In this document: positions 18,318 to 26,377 of the stretch, piece after piece | Numbering within the stretch: the stretch's first letter is position 1 | Layout of the letters: each line of letters starts with the position of its first letter | Assembly: GCA_900541585.1 (NCBI GenBank) | Contig: UQKD01000003.1 | Coordinates: 124,001 to 188,000 of the forward strand | Source of the DNA: an uncultured Alistipes sp. | GTDB taxonomy: Bacteria > Bacteroidota > Bacteroidia > Bacteroidales > Rikenellaceae | Direction: 5' to 3' | DNA: 64,000 nucleotides | Position numbers and translations under genes: made by a program | The notes under the pieces: generated by a model | Databases searched by the model: none | What the model was told of the DNA's origin: nothing | The model's input: only the letters and a program-made list of their open reading frames with translations

Positions 18318-18390
18318 CGTTTATTAGTGCAGTTATCGCGCGAATCGGTAAAATCCGCACGATGCAATAATAAAATTTATATTTTTCAGA

Positions 18391-18421
18391 GAAAAACGAT
18401 CGGGGGCGAATGCCCGGATCG
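18391..18421 (-). terminator. Probable terminator of the sensor kinase gene
   Basis: An imperfect GC-rich hairpin (CGATCCGGGC against GCCCCCGATCG on the minus strand) is followed by TTTTTC. It lies 18 bp after the kinase stop. The 18318-18390 stretch between it and the metalloprotease start is AT-rich and presumably carries the protease promoter, but no TAnnTTTG match is seen. Confidence 0.6.
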
Positions 18422-18439
18422 GGGGAGTGAATGCCGCAA

Positions 18440-19981
18440 TCAGGCGGATTGTTTTTCGGGCGGCAGCAGCGGCAGGCGGCATCGGAAGGTTCCGTCGGCG
18501 ACCGAAATCGAGATGTTCTCTTCGGTGTAGAACCGGTATACCGAGCGGATTCGTTCCAGTCCCACGCCGAGCGACTCCTTGTCGCCGTCGCTGCGCGGCG
18601 TGTAGTTGTTCTCGATTAGGAGGCTTTCGCCCTCGGTGCGGATGCGGATGTGCAGCGGGTTGCCGTCCGTGATGCGGTTGTGCTTCACGGCGTTCTCGAC
18701 CAGCGTCTGGAGGCTCATCGAGGGAATCCGCCAGTTGCGCAGCGCGGGGTCGATGGCCGTGGTGAGCTCGATGCGGTTGTCGAAGCGGATTTTCTGAAGC
18801 GTGTAGTACTGCCACGTGAAGTCGATCTCCTCGGAAAGCGTCGAGAGTATCTGTTTGCGGCGCTCCAGCACCCGGCGGTAGACGCGCGAGAGGGTGAGCG
18901 TGAACTCCCGGGCCTGGTCGGGGCTGCGGCGGATCAGCGCGTAGAGCGAATTGAGCGAGTTGAACAGGAAGTGGGGGTCGATCTGCTCCAGTACCTGTTG
19001 CAGGTGGAGCTGTGCCGACTCCCGTTCCGAATGGCGGCGCAGGTCGTATTCGCGGCGCCAGCGGCGCTGGGCCAGGACGAGCAGCACGGCGAAGAACAGC
19101 ACCGAGATCACGGCGGCGAAAACCGTGTAGAAGTGGAAATCGTCGATCTCCTGCTCGATGACCAGCCGGGGGATGCCGATGCCCGCCACCCAGCGGCGCC
19201 CGCCCAGTTGAATGGGGTAGTAGATGCGCTCCTCGTCGATGCCTAGATAGTCCGAGATCGCATGAACGGTGACGCGCTGTCCGGTTGCCGCGACCTTCCG
19301 GAACGCCGCCAGTCCCGTCGGGTCGCTCGCCGGACGGCCCAGTTTGAGGCTGTCGGGATGGTAGACGATCACCCCTTCGGGATCGAACAGCGTGGCGTAT
19401 CCGCTGCTGGCCGGGCTCTGCGTCATGCAGGTATAGATTTCGGGCAGCGGAAAGTCGACGCCGCAGACGTGCCTGCACCCCGCCCGGTCCGTCACCGGGC
19501 AGGCCATGCTCCAGACCTGAACCCGCCCCGAATTGGCCACATGGCTGCGGACCGAGTCGCCGTCCGTTGCGGCGATGAGCCGCTGCCGGAAATCCCCGGC
19601 TGCCTCCGTGGTGCGGGGCGCTGCTCCGCGCGGGTAGCTGCGGATCGTGCGGCTCCCGGCTTCCGCGAACCAGACGCACCCGGCTTTGGGGTCCATCCGC
19701 ATCAGCGTCGCCGCGAGCGCGTGCAGTTCGCCGTCCGTCGGCGCGGCGTGCTCGCGCATGAATTGCACCGAGGCGTCCAGCACCCCCTCCGAGCGCTCGA
19801 ATTCGACCTGCAAGAGCCTGTAATGGTATTCGCTGATGTGCGTGACGATACGGCCGCTCATCTGCACGGCCACGCCGTTGATCGTGCGTCCGGCGATCAG
19901 GATGCCTGCCACGAGCAGGACCAGCAGAGCCGTTCCCGTTATCAGAAGCCGTCCTTTTGGGGTATGTCGCCGTCGTGCCAT
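18440..19981 (-). CDS. Sensor histidine kinase of the LytS/His_kinase family with a Cache-like sensor
   Basis: This 513-residue inner-membrane sensor has a membrane helix near residues 14-35. An extracytoplasmic region (~36-305) resembles a Cache sensor (GCVWFAEAG, GVDFPLPEIY) and has several cysteines. A second helix lies near residues 310-330, followed by a His_kinase domain with IDPHFLFNSLNSLYALI (phospho-accepting His) and a HATPase with LVENAVKHN and GVGLERIRSVYRF. This kinase class partners LytTR regulators; the window's only one is at 9936-10685. ATG at 19981 is preferred over an upstream in-frame TTG. TACATTTG ends 6 bp before the ATG, so the mRNA is nearly leaderless. Confidence 0.93.
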   Translation of the reverse strand: MARRRHTPKGRLLITGTALLVLLVAGILIAGRTINGVAVQMSGRIVTHISEYHYRLLQVEFERSEGVLDASVQFMREHAAPTDGELHALAATLMRMDPKAGCVWFAEAGSRTIRSYPRGAAPRTTEAAGDFRQRLIAATDGDSVRSHVANSGRVQVWSMACPVTDRAGCRHVCGVDFPLPEIYTCMTQSPASSGYATLFDPEGVIVYHPDSLKLGRPASDPTGLAAFRKVAATGQRVTVHAISDYLGIDEERIYYPIQLGGRRWVAGIGIPRLVIEQEIDDFHFYTVFAAVISVLFFAVLLVLAQRRWRREYDLRRHSERESAQLHLQQVLEQIDPHFLFNSLNSLYALIRRSPDQAREFTLTLSRVYRRVLERRKQILSTLSEEIDFTWQYYTLQKIRFDNRIELTTAIDPALRNWRIPSMSLQTLVENAVKHNRITDGNPLHIRIRTEGESLLIENNYTPRSDGDKESLGVGLERIRSVYRFYTEENISISVADGTFRCRLPLLPPEKQSA

Positions 19982-19987
19982 GCGGAA

Positions 19988-19995
19988 CAAATGTA
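19988..19995 (-). promoter_or_regulatory. Minus-7 box of the sensor kinase gene
   Basis: Minus-strand TACATTTG matches TAnnTTTG and ends 6 bp before the ATG at 19981, so transcription would start at or within a few bases of the start codon. Confidence 0.6.
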
Positions 19996-20018
19996 GTGAT
20001 TTTTTCGCCCCTGCGAAG

Positions 20019-20047
20019 CAAAACCCCGCGGAAATCTTTCCGCGGGG
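20019..20047 (-). terminator. Intrinsic terminator of the dCMP deaminase-SDR transcript
   Basis: An 11-bp perfect inverted repeat (20024-20034 with 20037-20047) is followed on the minus strand by TTTT. It lies 7 bp after the SDR stop. Confidence 0.85.
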
Positions 20048-20053
20048 CCTTGT

Positions 20054-20788
20054 CTAATCGTCTTTGCGTATTTTCAGCCGTTCCCAGAGCCATTCCGGAA
20101 TCAGTTTCCAGAAGAAGACCATGAGGGCATAGCGGCGGTCGATGACCACACGGCGGCGGGGATGCCGCAGTACGTGCATGATGCGTGCCGCGACCTTTTC
20201 CGTGCGCATCAGCATCGGGTAGCGGCCGTCGCCGGAGAGCAGCGGCGTTGCGACGAATCCCGGGCGGATGTCCGTAAAGCGGATGTCGTAACCTTCCATT
20301 CGGGCGAGTTGCGCCAGTGCGTCGATGTAGGTGTTCTGCATCCGTTTGGTCGCCGAGTAGGCCGGGGCCGACCCGAGCCCCTTCGTGCCGGCGATCGAGC
20401 TGATGACGGCGATCCGTCCGCCGCCGTGGCTGCGGAAATAGCCGAAGGCGGCCGTGACCATCCTGACGAAGCCTTCGCCGTTGGTGCGCAGGGTGTTCAG
20501 TTCGATGTCGGGCCGCAGCGCGGTGTTGCGGCTGCCGATCCCCGATGCGTGGAAATAGATGTCCATGCCGCCCAGCCGTTCGATCAACTGTCCGAGGCGT
20601 TCGGGAGCGTCGTCGCGGGTGATGTCGATGGTTTGGGTCTCGACCTGCCCGGGGGCTTCGGCGCGGAGCGCTTCGAGGGCTTCCTGACGGCGTCCCGCCG
20701 CCCCGACCCGCCATCCTGCGCGGATGCAGAGCCGGGCGACTTCGAGTCCGATGCCCGACGTGGCGCCTGCGATGACGATCCGTTTCAT
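20054..20788 (-). CDS. Short-chain dehydrogenase/reductase
   Basis: This 244-residue NAD(P)-dependent oxidoreductase of the classical SDR family starts MKRIVIAGATSGIG, carrying the TGxxxGIG-type cofactor loop with Ala in place of the first Thr (residues ~8-14). It contains an FHASG motif (NNAG equivalent) near residue 82, the catalytic Ser in ISSIAGTKG near 136, and YSATK near residues 147-151. Substrate and direction are unknown. A C-terminal hydrophobic/aromatic stretch (YALMVFFWKLIPEWLWERL) may bind membrane, as in several lipid-active SDRs. Its ATG overlaps the dCMP deaminase stop (ATGA), indicating translational coupling. Confidence 0.9.
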   Translation of the reverse strand: MKRIVIAGATSGIGLEVARLCIRAGWRVGAAGRRQEALEALRAEAPGQVETQTIDITRDDAPERLGQLIERLGGMDIYFHASGIGSRNTALRPDIELNTLRTNGEGFVRMVTAAFGYFRSHGGGRIAVISSIAGTKGLGSAPAYSATKRMQNTYIDALAQLARMEGYDIRFTDIRPGFVATPLLSGDGRYPMLMRTEKVAARIMHVLRHPRRRVVIDRRYALMVFFWKLIPEWLWERLKIRKDD

Positions 20789-21213
20789 AACGGATACTGT
20801 ACGCACTCGATGCCCACGCGGCGCAGCAGGTCCAGGCCCTCTTCCGAACGGTAATCGTCCGAGTAGACCACCCGCCGGATTCCGGCCTGGATGATCAGCT
20901 TCGAACATTCGATGCAGGGTGCGGCGGTGATGTAGAGCGTCGACCCGTCGCAGTTGTTGGCCGACTTGGCGACCTTGGTGATGGCGTTGGCCTCAGCGTG
21001 GAGCACGTAGGGCTTGGTGCGGCCCTCGTCGTCCTCGCAGACGTTTTCGAAGCCCGACGGCGTGCCGTTGTAGCCGTCCGAAATGATCATCTTGTCCTTG
21101 ACGATCAGCGCCCCGACTTTGCGGCGTACGCAGTATGAATTTTCGGCCCAGATACTCGCCATGCGCAGGTAACGCATGTCCAGCTGGCGCTGTTTCTCCT
21201 CCTGGTAACCCAT
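20785..21213 (-). CDS. dCMP deaminase (ComEB-like cytidine/deoxycytidylate deaminase)
   Basis: This 142-residue cytoplasmic zinc enzyme converts dCMP to dUMP for thymidylate synthesis. The catalytic HAEANAI (His and Glu) lies near residue 71 and the zinc-binding PCIEC near residue 98; the N-terminal RQLDMRYLRMASIWAENSYCVRRKVGALIV is typical of the dCMP deaminase group. The start giving MGYQEEK is preferred; an in-frame ATG 36 nt upstream would add non-conserved residues from AT-rich spacer. It follows secA and overlaps the SDR by 4 bp. Confidence 0.93.
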   Translation of the reverse strand: MGYQEEKQRQLDMRYLRMASIWAENSYCVRRKVGALIVKDKMIISDGYNGTPSGFENVCEDDEGRTKPYVLHAEANAITKVAKSANNCDGSTLYITAAPCIECSKLIIQAGIRRVVYSDDYRSEEGLDLLRRVGIECVQYPL

Positions 21214-21243
21214 ACTTTTGAATTCTTGGTTATGAATTGGAAT

Positions 21244-21279
21244 TGTCACGGAAAAGGGTTAAAGCCCTTTGCCGTGACA
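21244..21279 (-). other. Hairpin enclosing the secA stop codon
   Basis: Two 15-base arms (21244-21258 and 21265-21279) pair with a single mismatch, and the 6-base loop holds the secA stop. The upstream arm encodes the last residues (CHGKG) of SecA. No T tract follows, so it is not a standard terminator; it may stabilise or process the secA mRNA. Confidence 0.6.
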
Positions 21280-24200
21280 GTTCTTGTACTTCTTGCCCGA
21301 TCCGCAGGGACACGGGTCGTTGCGTCCGGCCTTCTTCTCGGCGTGCAGGGGCATGGGTTTCTGCCGTTCCTGCTGCCCGGCCTGTGCCGCAGCCTGCATG
21401 CGCGAAGCCTGCAGCTTGTTGACGTCGACCTTGGCGCGCTCCTGCTGCTGGCGCTGCACCGCTTCGGCATTCTGGTCGCGCACGGGAATATAGGCCTTGT
21501 TCAGGATGGCCAGCACGTCGCGGTTGACCTTGATGATCATTTTCGAGAACAGTCCGAACGACTCGAACTTGTAGATCAGCAGCGGGTCTTTCTGTTCGTA
21601 GGTGGCGTTCTGCACGCTCTGGCGCAGGTCGTCCATCTCGCGCAGGTGTTCGCGCCAGGCGTCGTCGATGGTGGTGAACATCACCACTTTCGAGAATACC
21701 TTGTAAATCTCCGCGCCGTCCGTGCTCTGGCATTTCAGCAGGTTGACCGGCACGTTGTAGCCCAGGTGTCCGTCGGTCAGCGGGAAGTAAATATTCGAAT
21801 CCAGCTGGTCCTTGCGGTCTTCGTAGATGCGCTCCATCACCGGACGCACCGTGTCGGCCACGGCCTTTGCGCGGCGTGCGTAGGCCTCCTTGAGGGCCTT
21901 GACGATCGCCTCGACCAGTTCGCCGGGCTTCGCGTCCTTGTAGGCCGCCTCGTCGATCTCCGGTTCGACGGCCACCTCGCGGATCAGTTCCATGCGGAAA
22001 TCCTCGAACTCGATGCCGCGGTTCTCCTCCACGAAATTGTCGGCGTAGTCGTACATGATGTTGTTCAGGTCGATCTCGATGCGCTCGCCGTAGAGTGCGT
22101 GGCGGCGGCGGGTGTAGATCACCTCGCGCTGCGAGTTCATCACGTCGTCGTACTCCAGCAGACGCTTGCGGATGCCGAAGTTGTTCTCCTCGACCTTCTT
22201 CTGGGCGCGCTCGATGGCCTTGGTCATCATGCCGGCCTGAATCACCTCGCCCTCCTTCAGACCCATGCGGTCCATCATCGAGGCGATGCGGCCCGAACCG
22301 AACAGACGCATCAGGTCGTCTTCGAGCGATACGAAGAACTGCGACGATCCGGGGTCTCCCTGGCGTCCGGCGCGTCCGCGCAGCTGGCGGTCGACACGGC
22401 GGCTCTCGTGGCGCTCGGTACCGATGATCGCCAGACCTCCCGCGGCCTTCACCTCGGGCGTCAGTTTGATGTCGGTACCACGGCCGGCCATGTTGGTCGC
22501 GATGGTCACCTGCCCCGAACGCCCTGCCTCGGCCACGACCTGTGCTTCCAGTGCGTGCTGCTTGGCGTTCAGTACGTTGTGCTTGATGCCGCGCAATTTG
22601 AGCATGCGGCTCAACAGCTCCGAAATCTCGACCGACGTGGTTCCGACCAGCACCGGACGACCCGCTTCGACGAGCTTGACGATCTCCTCGATCACGGCGT
22701 TGTATTTCTCGCGCTTGGTTTTGTAGATCAGGTCCTGGCGGTCGTCACGGACCACCTTGCGGTTGGTCGGGATCACCACGACGTCCAGTTTGTAGATGCT
22801 CCAGAACTCCGAAGCCTCCGTTTCGGCCGTACCGGTCATGCCGCCCAGCTTGTGGTACATGCGGAAGTAGTTCTGCAGTGTGATGGTGGCGAAGGTCTGC
22901 GTCGCGGCCTCGACCTTCACGTGCTCCTTGGCTTCGATGGCCTGATGCAGTCCGTCCGAGTAGCGGCGTCCTTCGAGGATACGGCCCGTCTGCTCGTCGA
23001 CGATCTTCACCTTGTTGTCCATCACGACGTATTCGATGTCCTTTTCGAACATGGCGAACGCCTTCAGCAGCTGGATCACCGTGTGCACGCGCTCCGACTT
23101 GATCGAGTAGTCGTTGATCACCTCGTCGCGTTTCTGCGCCTTCTCCTCGGGGGTCAGTCCGGCCTTCTCCAGTTCGGCGACTTCGGCGCCGATGTCGGGC
23201 ATCACGAAAAAGCCGTCCTCGTTGAAGTATTTCGACAGCGCCTCGTGCCCCTTGTCCGTGAGTTCCACCGAGTTGAGTTTCTCGTCGATGACGAAGTAGA
23301 GGTCGTCGGTGATCTCGGGCATGCGGCGGTTGTTGTCCTGCATGTAGGTGTTCTCGGTCTTCTGCATCAGCGCCTTGACGCCCTGCTCCGAGAGGTATTT
23401 GATCAGCGGTTTGTACTTCGGCAAACCCTTGTGGGCACGGTAGAGCTTCACGCCGCCCTCGTCGTTCTTGCCCTCCGAGATCAGCTGGCGGGCCTCGGCC
23501 AGCAGGGCCGTCACGAGGTTCTTCTGCAGGTTGTAGAGGTTCTCGATGGCCGGGCGGTACTGTTCGAACATCTGGTCGTCGCCCTTGGGCACGGGACCCG
23601 AGATGATGAGCGGCGTCCGGGCGTCGTCGATCAGCACGGAGTCGACCTCGTCGACGATGGCGAAGTGGTGCTTGCGCTGCACGAGGTCCTTGGGCGACGA
23701 AGCCATGTTGTCGCGCAGGTAGTCGAAGCCGTATTCGTTGTTGGTACCGAACGTGATGTCGGCCATGTAGGCCTCGCGGCGGGCGTCGGAGTTGGGCTGC
23801 GTGTCGTCGATGCAAGCCACCGACAGGCCGTGGAACTGGTACATCGGCCCCATCCACTCGGAGTCGCGCTTGGCCAGGTAATTGTTCACCGTCACCATGT
23901 GCACACCCTTCTTGGCCAGCGCGTTGAGGAATACGGGGAGCGTTGCCACGAGGGTCTTTCCCTCGCCCGTCGCCATCTCGGCGATCTTGCCCTGGTGGAG
24001 CACCACGCCGCCGAACAGCTGCACGTCGTAGTGGATCATGTCCCATTTCATGTCGTTGCCGCCGGCCATCCAGTGATTCGCGTAAACGGCCTTGTCGCCC
24101 TCGATGGTGACGAAATCCTTCGTCGCCGCCAGGTTGCGGTCGAAGTCGTTTGCCGTCACCACGACCGTGTCGTTCTGGGCGAAACGGCGCGCCGTGTCCT

Positions 24201-24552
24201 TCATGATGGCGAATGCCTCGGGGAGGATCTTGTCGAGCACCTCCTCGATCTTCTCGTCGATGCGCTTGGTCGTTTCGTCGATCTCCTTCGAAATTTTCTC
24301 CTTCTCTTCGAGCTGCGTCTCGGGCTTTTCGAGGATGGCCTTCAGCTCGACGATGCGGGCCTCGTCCGCGGCGATGAAGTCGGCGATCTGCTTTTTGAGC
24401 GCTTCGCTGTGCGCTCGCAGTTCGTCGTTGGAGAGTTTTTCGATCGAAGGGTAGACGGCCTTGATCTTCTCCAGATAAGGCTCGATCTGCTTGCGGTCCT
24501 TGTCGGCTTTCGAGCCGAAGAGGGCTTTGATTATACTTGCAACTATATCCAT
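21259..24552 (-). CDS. secA: Preprotein translocase ATPase SecA
   Basis: SecA is the cytoplasmic motor that drives proteins through the SecYEG channel. The 1097-residue length is normal for Bacteroidota, whose SecA is longer than in Proteobacteria. The Walker A motif is [11 protein letters not shown] near residue 170, and [19 protein letters not shown] contains Walker B. Also present are [27 protein letters not shown] and an [18 protein letters not shown] helicase motif. The C terminus has the zinc-binding [13 protein letters not shown] tail after a Gln/Ala-rich linker. A TATCTTTG box lies 40 bp upstream. Confidence 0.98.
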   Translation of the reverse strand: MDIVASIIKALFGSKADKDRKQIEPYLEKIKAVYPSIEKLSNDELRAHSEALKKQIADFIAADEARIVELKAILEKPETQLEEKEKISKEIDETTKRIDEKIEEVLDKILPEAFAIMKDTARRFAQNDTVVVTANDFDRNLAATKDFVTIEGDKAVYANHWMAGGNDMKWDMIHYDVQLFGGVVLHQGKIAEMATGEGKTLVATLPVFLNALAKKGVHMVTVNNYLAKRDSEWMGPMYQFHGLSVACIDDTQPNSDARREAYMADITFGTNNEYGFDYLRDNMASSPKDLVQRKHHFAIVDEVDSVLIDDARTPLIISGPVPKGDDQMFEQYRPAIENLYNLQKNLVTALLAEARQLISEGKNDEGGVKLYRAHKGLPKYKPLIKYLSEQGVKALMQKTENTYMQDNNRRMPEITDDLYFVIDEKLNSVELTDKGHEALSKYFNEDGFFVMPDIGAEVAELEKAGLTPEEKAQKRDEVINDYSIKSERVHTVIQLLKAFAMFEKDIEYVVMDNKVKIVDEQTGRILEGRRYSDGLHQAIEAKEHVKVEAATQTFATITLQNYFRMYHKLGGMTGTAETEASEFWSIYKLDVVVIPTNRKVVRDDRQDLIYKTKREKYNAVIEEIVKLVEAGRPVLVGTTSVEISELLSRMLKLRGIKHNVLNAKQHALEAQVVAEAGRSGQVTIATNMAGRGTDIKLTPEVKAAGGLAIIGTERHESRRVDRQLRGRAGRQGDPGSSQFFVSLEDDLMRLFGSGRIASMMDRMGLKEGEVIQAGMMTKAIERAQKKVEENNFGIRKRLLEYDDVMNSQREVIYTRRRHALYGERIEIDLNNIMYDYADNFVEENRGIEFEDFRMELIREVAVEPEIDEAAYKDAKPGELVEAIVKALKEAYARRAKAVADTVRPVMERIYEDRKDQLDSNIYFPLTDGHLGYNVPVNLLKCQSTDGAEIYKVFSKVVMFTTIDDAWREHLREMDDLRQSVQNATYEQKDPLLIYKFESFGLFSKMIIKVNRDVLAILNKAYIPVRDQNAEAVQRQQQERAKVDVNKLQASRMQAAAQAGQQERQKPMPLHAEKKAGRNDPCPCGSGKKYKNCHGKGL

Positions 24553-24592
24553 AATGCGTTTGTTGTTTTCTCGGTTCGGATTCTAAATCTTA

Positions 24593-24600
24593 CAAAGATA
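24593..24600 (-). promoter_or_regulatory. Minus-7 box of secA
   Basis: Minus-strand TATCTTTG, consensus TAnnTTTG, 40 bp before the secA ATG. Confidence 0.65.
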
Positions 24601-24618
24601 CTTATTTTTTGCGATTTG

Positions 24619-25569
24619 TCAATCTTCGGGGAGGCTTTTTGCGATCCGCCGCCCGACGGGACATTCCGCGCAGCGGCGCGCGGCGCAGTATTCGGTGGCC
24701 AGTTGCAGCAGGGCCTGCGATTCGAAGGCGTTGTGCGGCCGCACGCCGGCGGACTGCCATGCGCGCATGTAGCGGTTGTCTTCGGCCGGCAGGCGTTCGA
24801 GGAGTGTCAGGGCGCTGTCGCGCAAACGCTCGCTGGCGGTGTAGCTTCCGTAGGCGAACTGAAGGACGGCGACAAGGTTTATTCCGATGATGTTGGCCTT
24901 GAACGCCCCGATGCGCTTGGGGCTTTCGTCGCTCTCGGCGCCGGGGACGTGGTGCGTGCGCCAGTAGGAGGGCGCTTCGATGCAGAAAAGCCGCCGGACA
25001 TCCTCTTCCGTGCGGCATGCCATGGCGCGTTCCATGACGAACTCGTCCTGTGCGAAGAACTCCGCGGCCTGCGCCAGCCGCAGCACGGGGTGGTTGGCCG
25101 GACGAATCTCCGTGAGCGTCCACTCCGAGGCGTCCATCGCCTCGATCCCGTATTTGGCCGCGAGGTACTCGAAACTGCGCCGCAGATCGAGCGTGTAGGC
25201 GTCGCTGCGGTAGAGTTCCAGAAGCCCCGAGGCGCCGAAAAGCATCGCTTCGACGGCATGCGGAGCCAGCCGTTCGCGCAGCACGGTTTTGTAGGGGACC
25301 TTCCGGGCCAGCCGCAGGAAGGCTTCCTGATTCTGACGGTCGCCCAGCGTGCGGAAATAGAGCAGGTAGAAAGTCTGGTTCCAGTTTCCGTCGGCTTCGC
25401 CGTGCAGGGCCTCGACCGTGCGCATTTTCCGTTGCAGGCGGTCGAAGATCAGCGCCGTGCCGATTTCGGTGCGTTGCAGTCCGTCGAGTGCGGCCAGATA
25501 GCCGCCGCAGGCGTAAGTCCCGGCTCCGGCCCGCAGCCGCTCGATCGTCCGTGCCTCCGCCTCCGTCAT
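24619..25569 (-). CDS. DUF2851-like protein, shorter than usual
   Basis: The 316-residue protein resembles the DUF2851 family of Bacteroidota. It has NWNQTFYLLYFRTLG, LARKVPYKTVLRERL, VEAMLFGASGLL and, at the C terminus, YCAARRCAECPVGRRI, a two-cysteine motif typical of the family. Family members are usually about 420-430 residues, so roughly the first 100 residues seem to be absent here. The function of the family is unknown. It starts one base after the stop of the MIP18-like gene, in a run of minus-strand genes with sufE. The short form may be a lineage feature rather than damage, since the frame is intact. Confidence 0.7.
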   Translation of the reverse strand: MTEAEARTIERLRAGAGTYACGGYLAALDGLQRTEIGTALIFDRLQRKMRTVEALHGEADGNWNQTFYLLYFRTLGDRQNQEAFLRLARKVPYKTVLRERLAPHAVEAMLFGASGLLELYRSDAYTLDLRRSFEYLAAKYGIEAMDASEWTLTEIRPANHPVLRLAQAAEFFAQDEFVMERAMACRTEEDVRRLFCIEAPSYWRTHHVPGAESDESPKRIGAFKANIIGINLVAVLQFAYGSYTASERLRDSALTLLERLPAEDNRYMRAWQSAGVRPHNAFESQALLQLATEYCAARRCAECPVGRRIAKSLPED

Positions 25570-25570
25570 A

Positions 25571-25891
25571 TCAGAACAGGTTGAGTTCCAGCAGGGCCTC
25601 TTCGGACATCATGCTCTTGTCCCACACGGGGTCGAACGTGAGGATGACGTTCACCGATTTCACGCCCTTGACCTTGCCGACCTGTATGTTCACGTCCTCG
25701 ACGAGCATGTCGGCCATCGGGCAGTTGGGGGCCGTGAGCGTCATGCGGATCGTCGCCACGCCGTCGGGCGTGTAGTCGATTTCGTAGATCAGCCCCAGGT
25801 CGTAGATGTTGACCGGGATTTCCGGGTCGTATATGTTCTTGAGGGTCGCGACGATGTCCTTCTCGACTTGAAGTATCTCTTCAGGTGTCAT
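25571..25891 (-). CDS. MIP18/DUF59 family iron-sulfur assembly protein (SufT-like)
   Basis: This 106-residue protein belongs to the MIP18 (DUF59) family. It contains DPEIPVNIYDLGLIYEI near residue 22, LTAPNCPMADML with the conserved Cys near residue 56, and the C-terminal VNVILTFDPVW. Members help mature or transfer iron-sulfur clusters. The neighbour sufE upstream on the same strand supports that role. The two are 31 bp apart across an AT-rich spacer. Confidence 0.92.
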   Translation of the reverse strand: MTPEEILQVEKDIVATLKNIYDPEIPVNIYDLGLIYEIDYTPDGVATIRMTLTAPNCPMADMLVEDVNIQVGKVKGVKSVNVILTFDPVWDKSMMSEEALLELNLF

Positions 25892-25922
25892 ACCCTAAAT
25901 TTTAATTTTTGTTTTTCAATCT

Positions 25923-26339
25923 TTAATCGGCCTTGGCCTGAAACGCCAGCGCGTAGAGCCGCATCTGCTTGACCATCGCCGCCAGCCCGTTGGCCCGCGT
26001 GGGCGAGAGGTTGGCCGAAAGCCCGATGGCGTCGATGAAGTAGAGCTGCGTGTCGAGAATCTCCTGCGGCGTGCGCCCGTTCAGTACGCGGATCAATAAC
26101 GCGATAATGCCCTTGGTTATTATGGCGTCGCTGTCGGCCGCGTAGTACACCCGGCCCTCCTCCAGTTTCGCATCCACCCACACCCGCGACTGGCAGCCCT
26201 CGATCAGGTACTGTTCGGTGCGGTGTTCCGGAGCGATCGGGGGGAGCGTCTCGCTCAGGCCGATCAGGTAGTCGTATTTGTCGAGCCAGTCGTCGAATAC
26301 GGAGAACTCTTCGATGATCTCGTCTTGTATCTTGTCCAT
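25923..26339 (-). CDS. sufE: Cysteine desulfuration protein SufE
   Basis: SufE accepts sulfane sulfur from the cysteine desulfurase SufS and passes it to the SufBCD scaffold. The 138-residue protein has the active Cys in IEGCQSRVWV near residue 49, preceded by the typical two-helix start (EEFSVFDDWLDKYDYLIGLS). The SADLGL-like segment appears as IDAIGLSANLSPTRANGL. It is cytoplasmic. It follows a PafA-like gene after a heptamer-repeat spacer and precedes the MIP18 gene. Confidence 0.95.
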   Translation of the reverse strand: MDKIQDEIIEEFSVFDDWLDKYDYLIGLSETLPPIAPEHRTEQYLIEGCQSRVWVDAKLEEGRVYYAADSDAIITKGIIALLIRVLNGRTPQEILDTQLYFIDAIGLSANLSPTRANGLAAMVKQMRLYALAFQAKAD

Positions 26340-26342
26340 GGT

Positions 26343-26377
26343 ATTTTAACTTTCAACTCTCAAGTTTCAATTCTCAA
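26343..26377 (-). repeat. Five tandem heptamers in front of sufE
   Basis: On the minus strand the spacer reads TTGAGAA, TTGAAAC, TTGAGAG, TTGAAAG, TTAAAAT without interruption, ending 3 bp before the sufE ATG. The stop codon of the preceding gene lies inside the second heptamer. Repeats of this kind may act as AT-rich translation-enhancing leaders in Bacteroidota. Confidence 0.65.

Noticed and set aside
15735..18530. 931-residue open frame opposite the metalloprotease
   Set aside because: Antisense shadow of a gene with unmistakable HExxHxxGxxH motifs on the other strand.
21226..25584. Very long open frame (1452 residues) opposite secA and the DUF2851 gene
   Set aside because: It is antisense to two clear genes, rich in His/Val/Leu/Arg as expected from complement of GC-rich coding DNA, and without recognisable domains.
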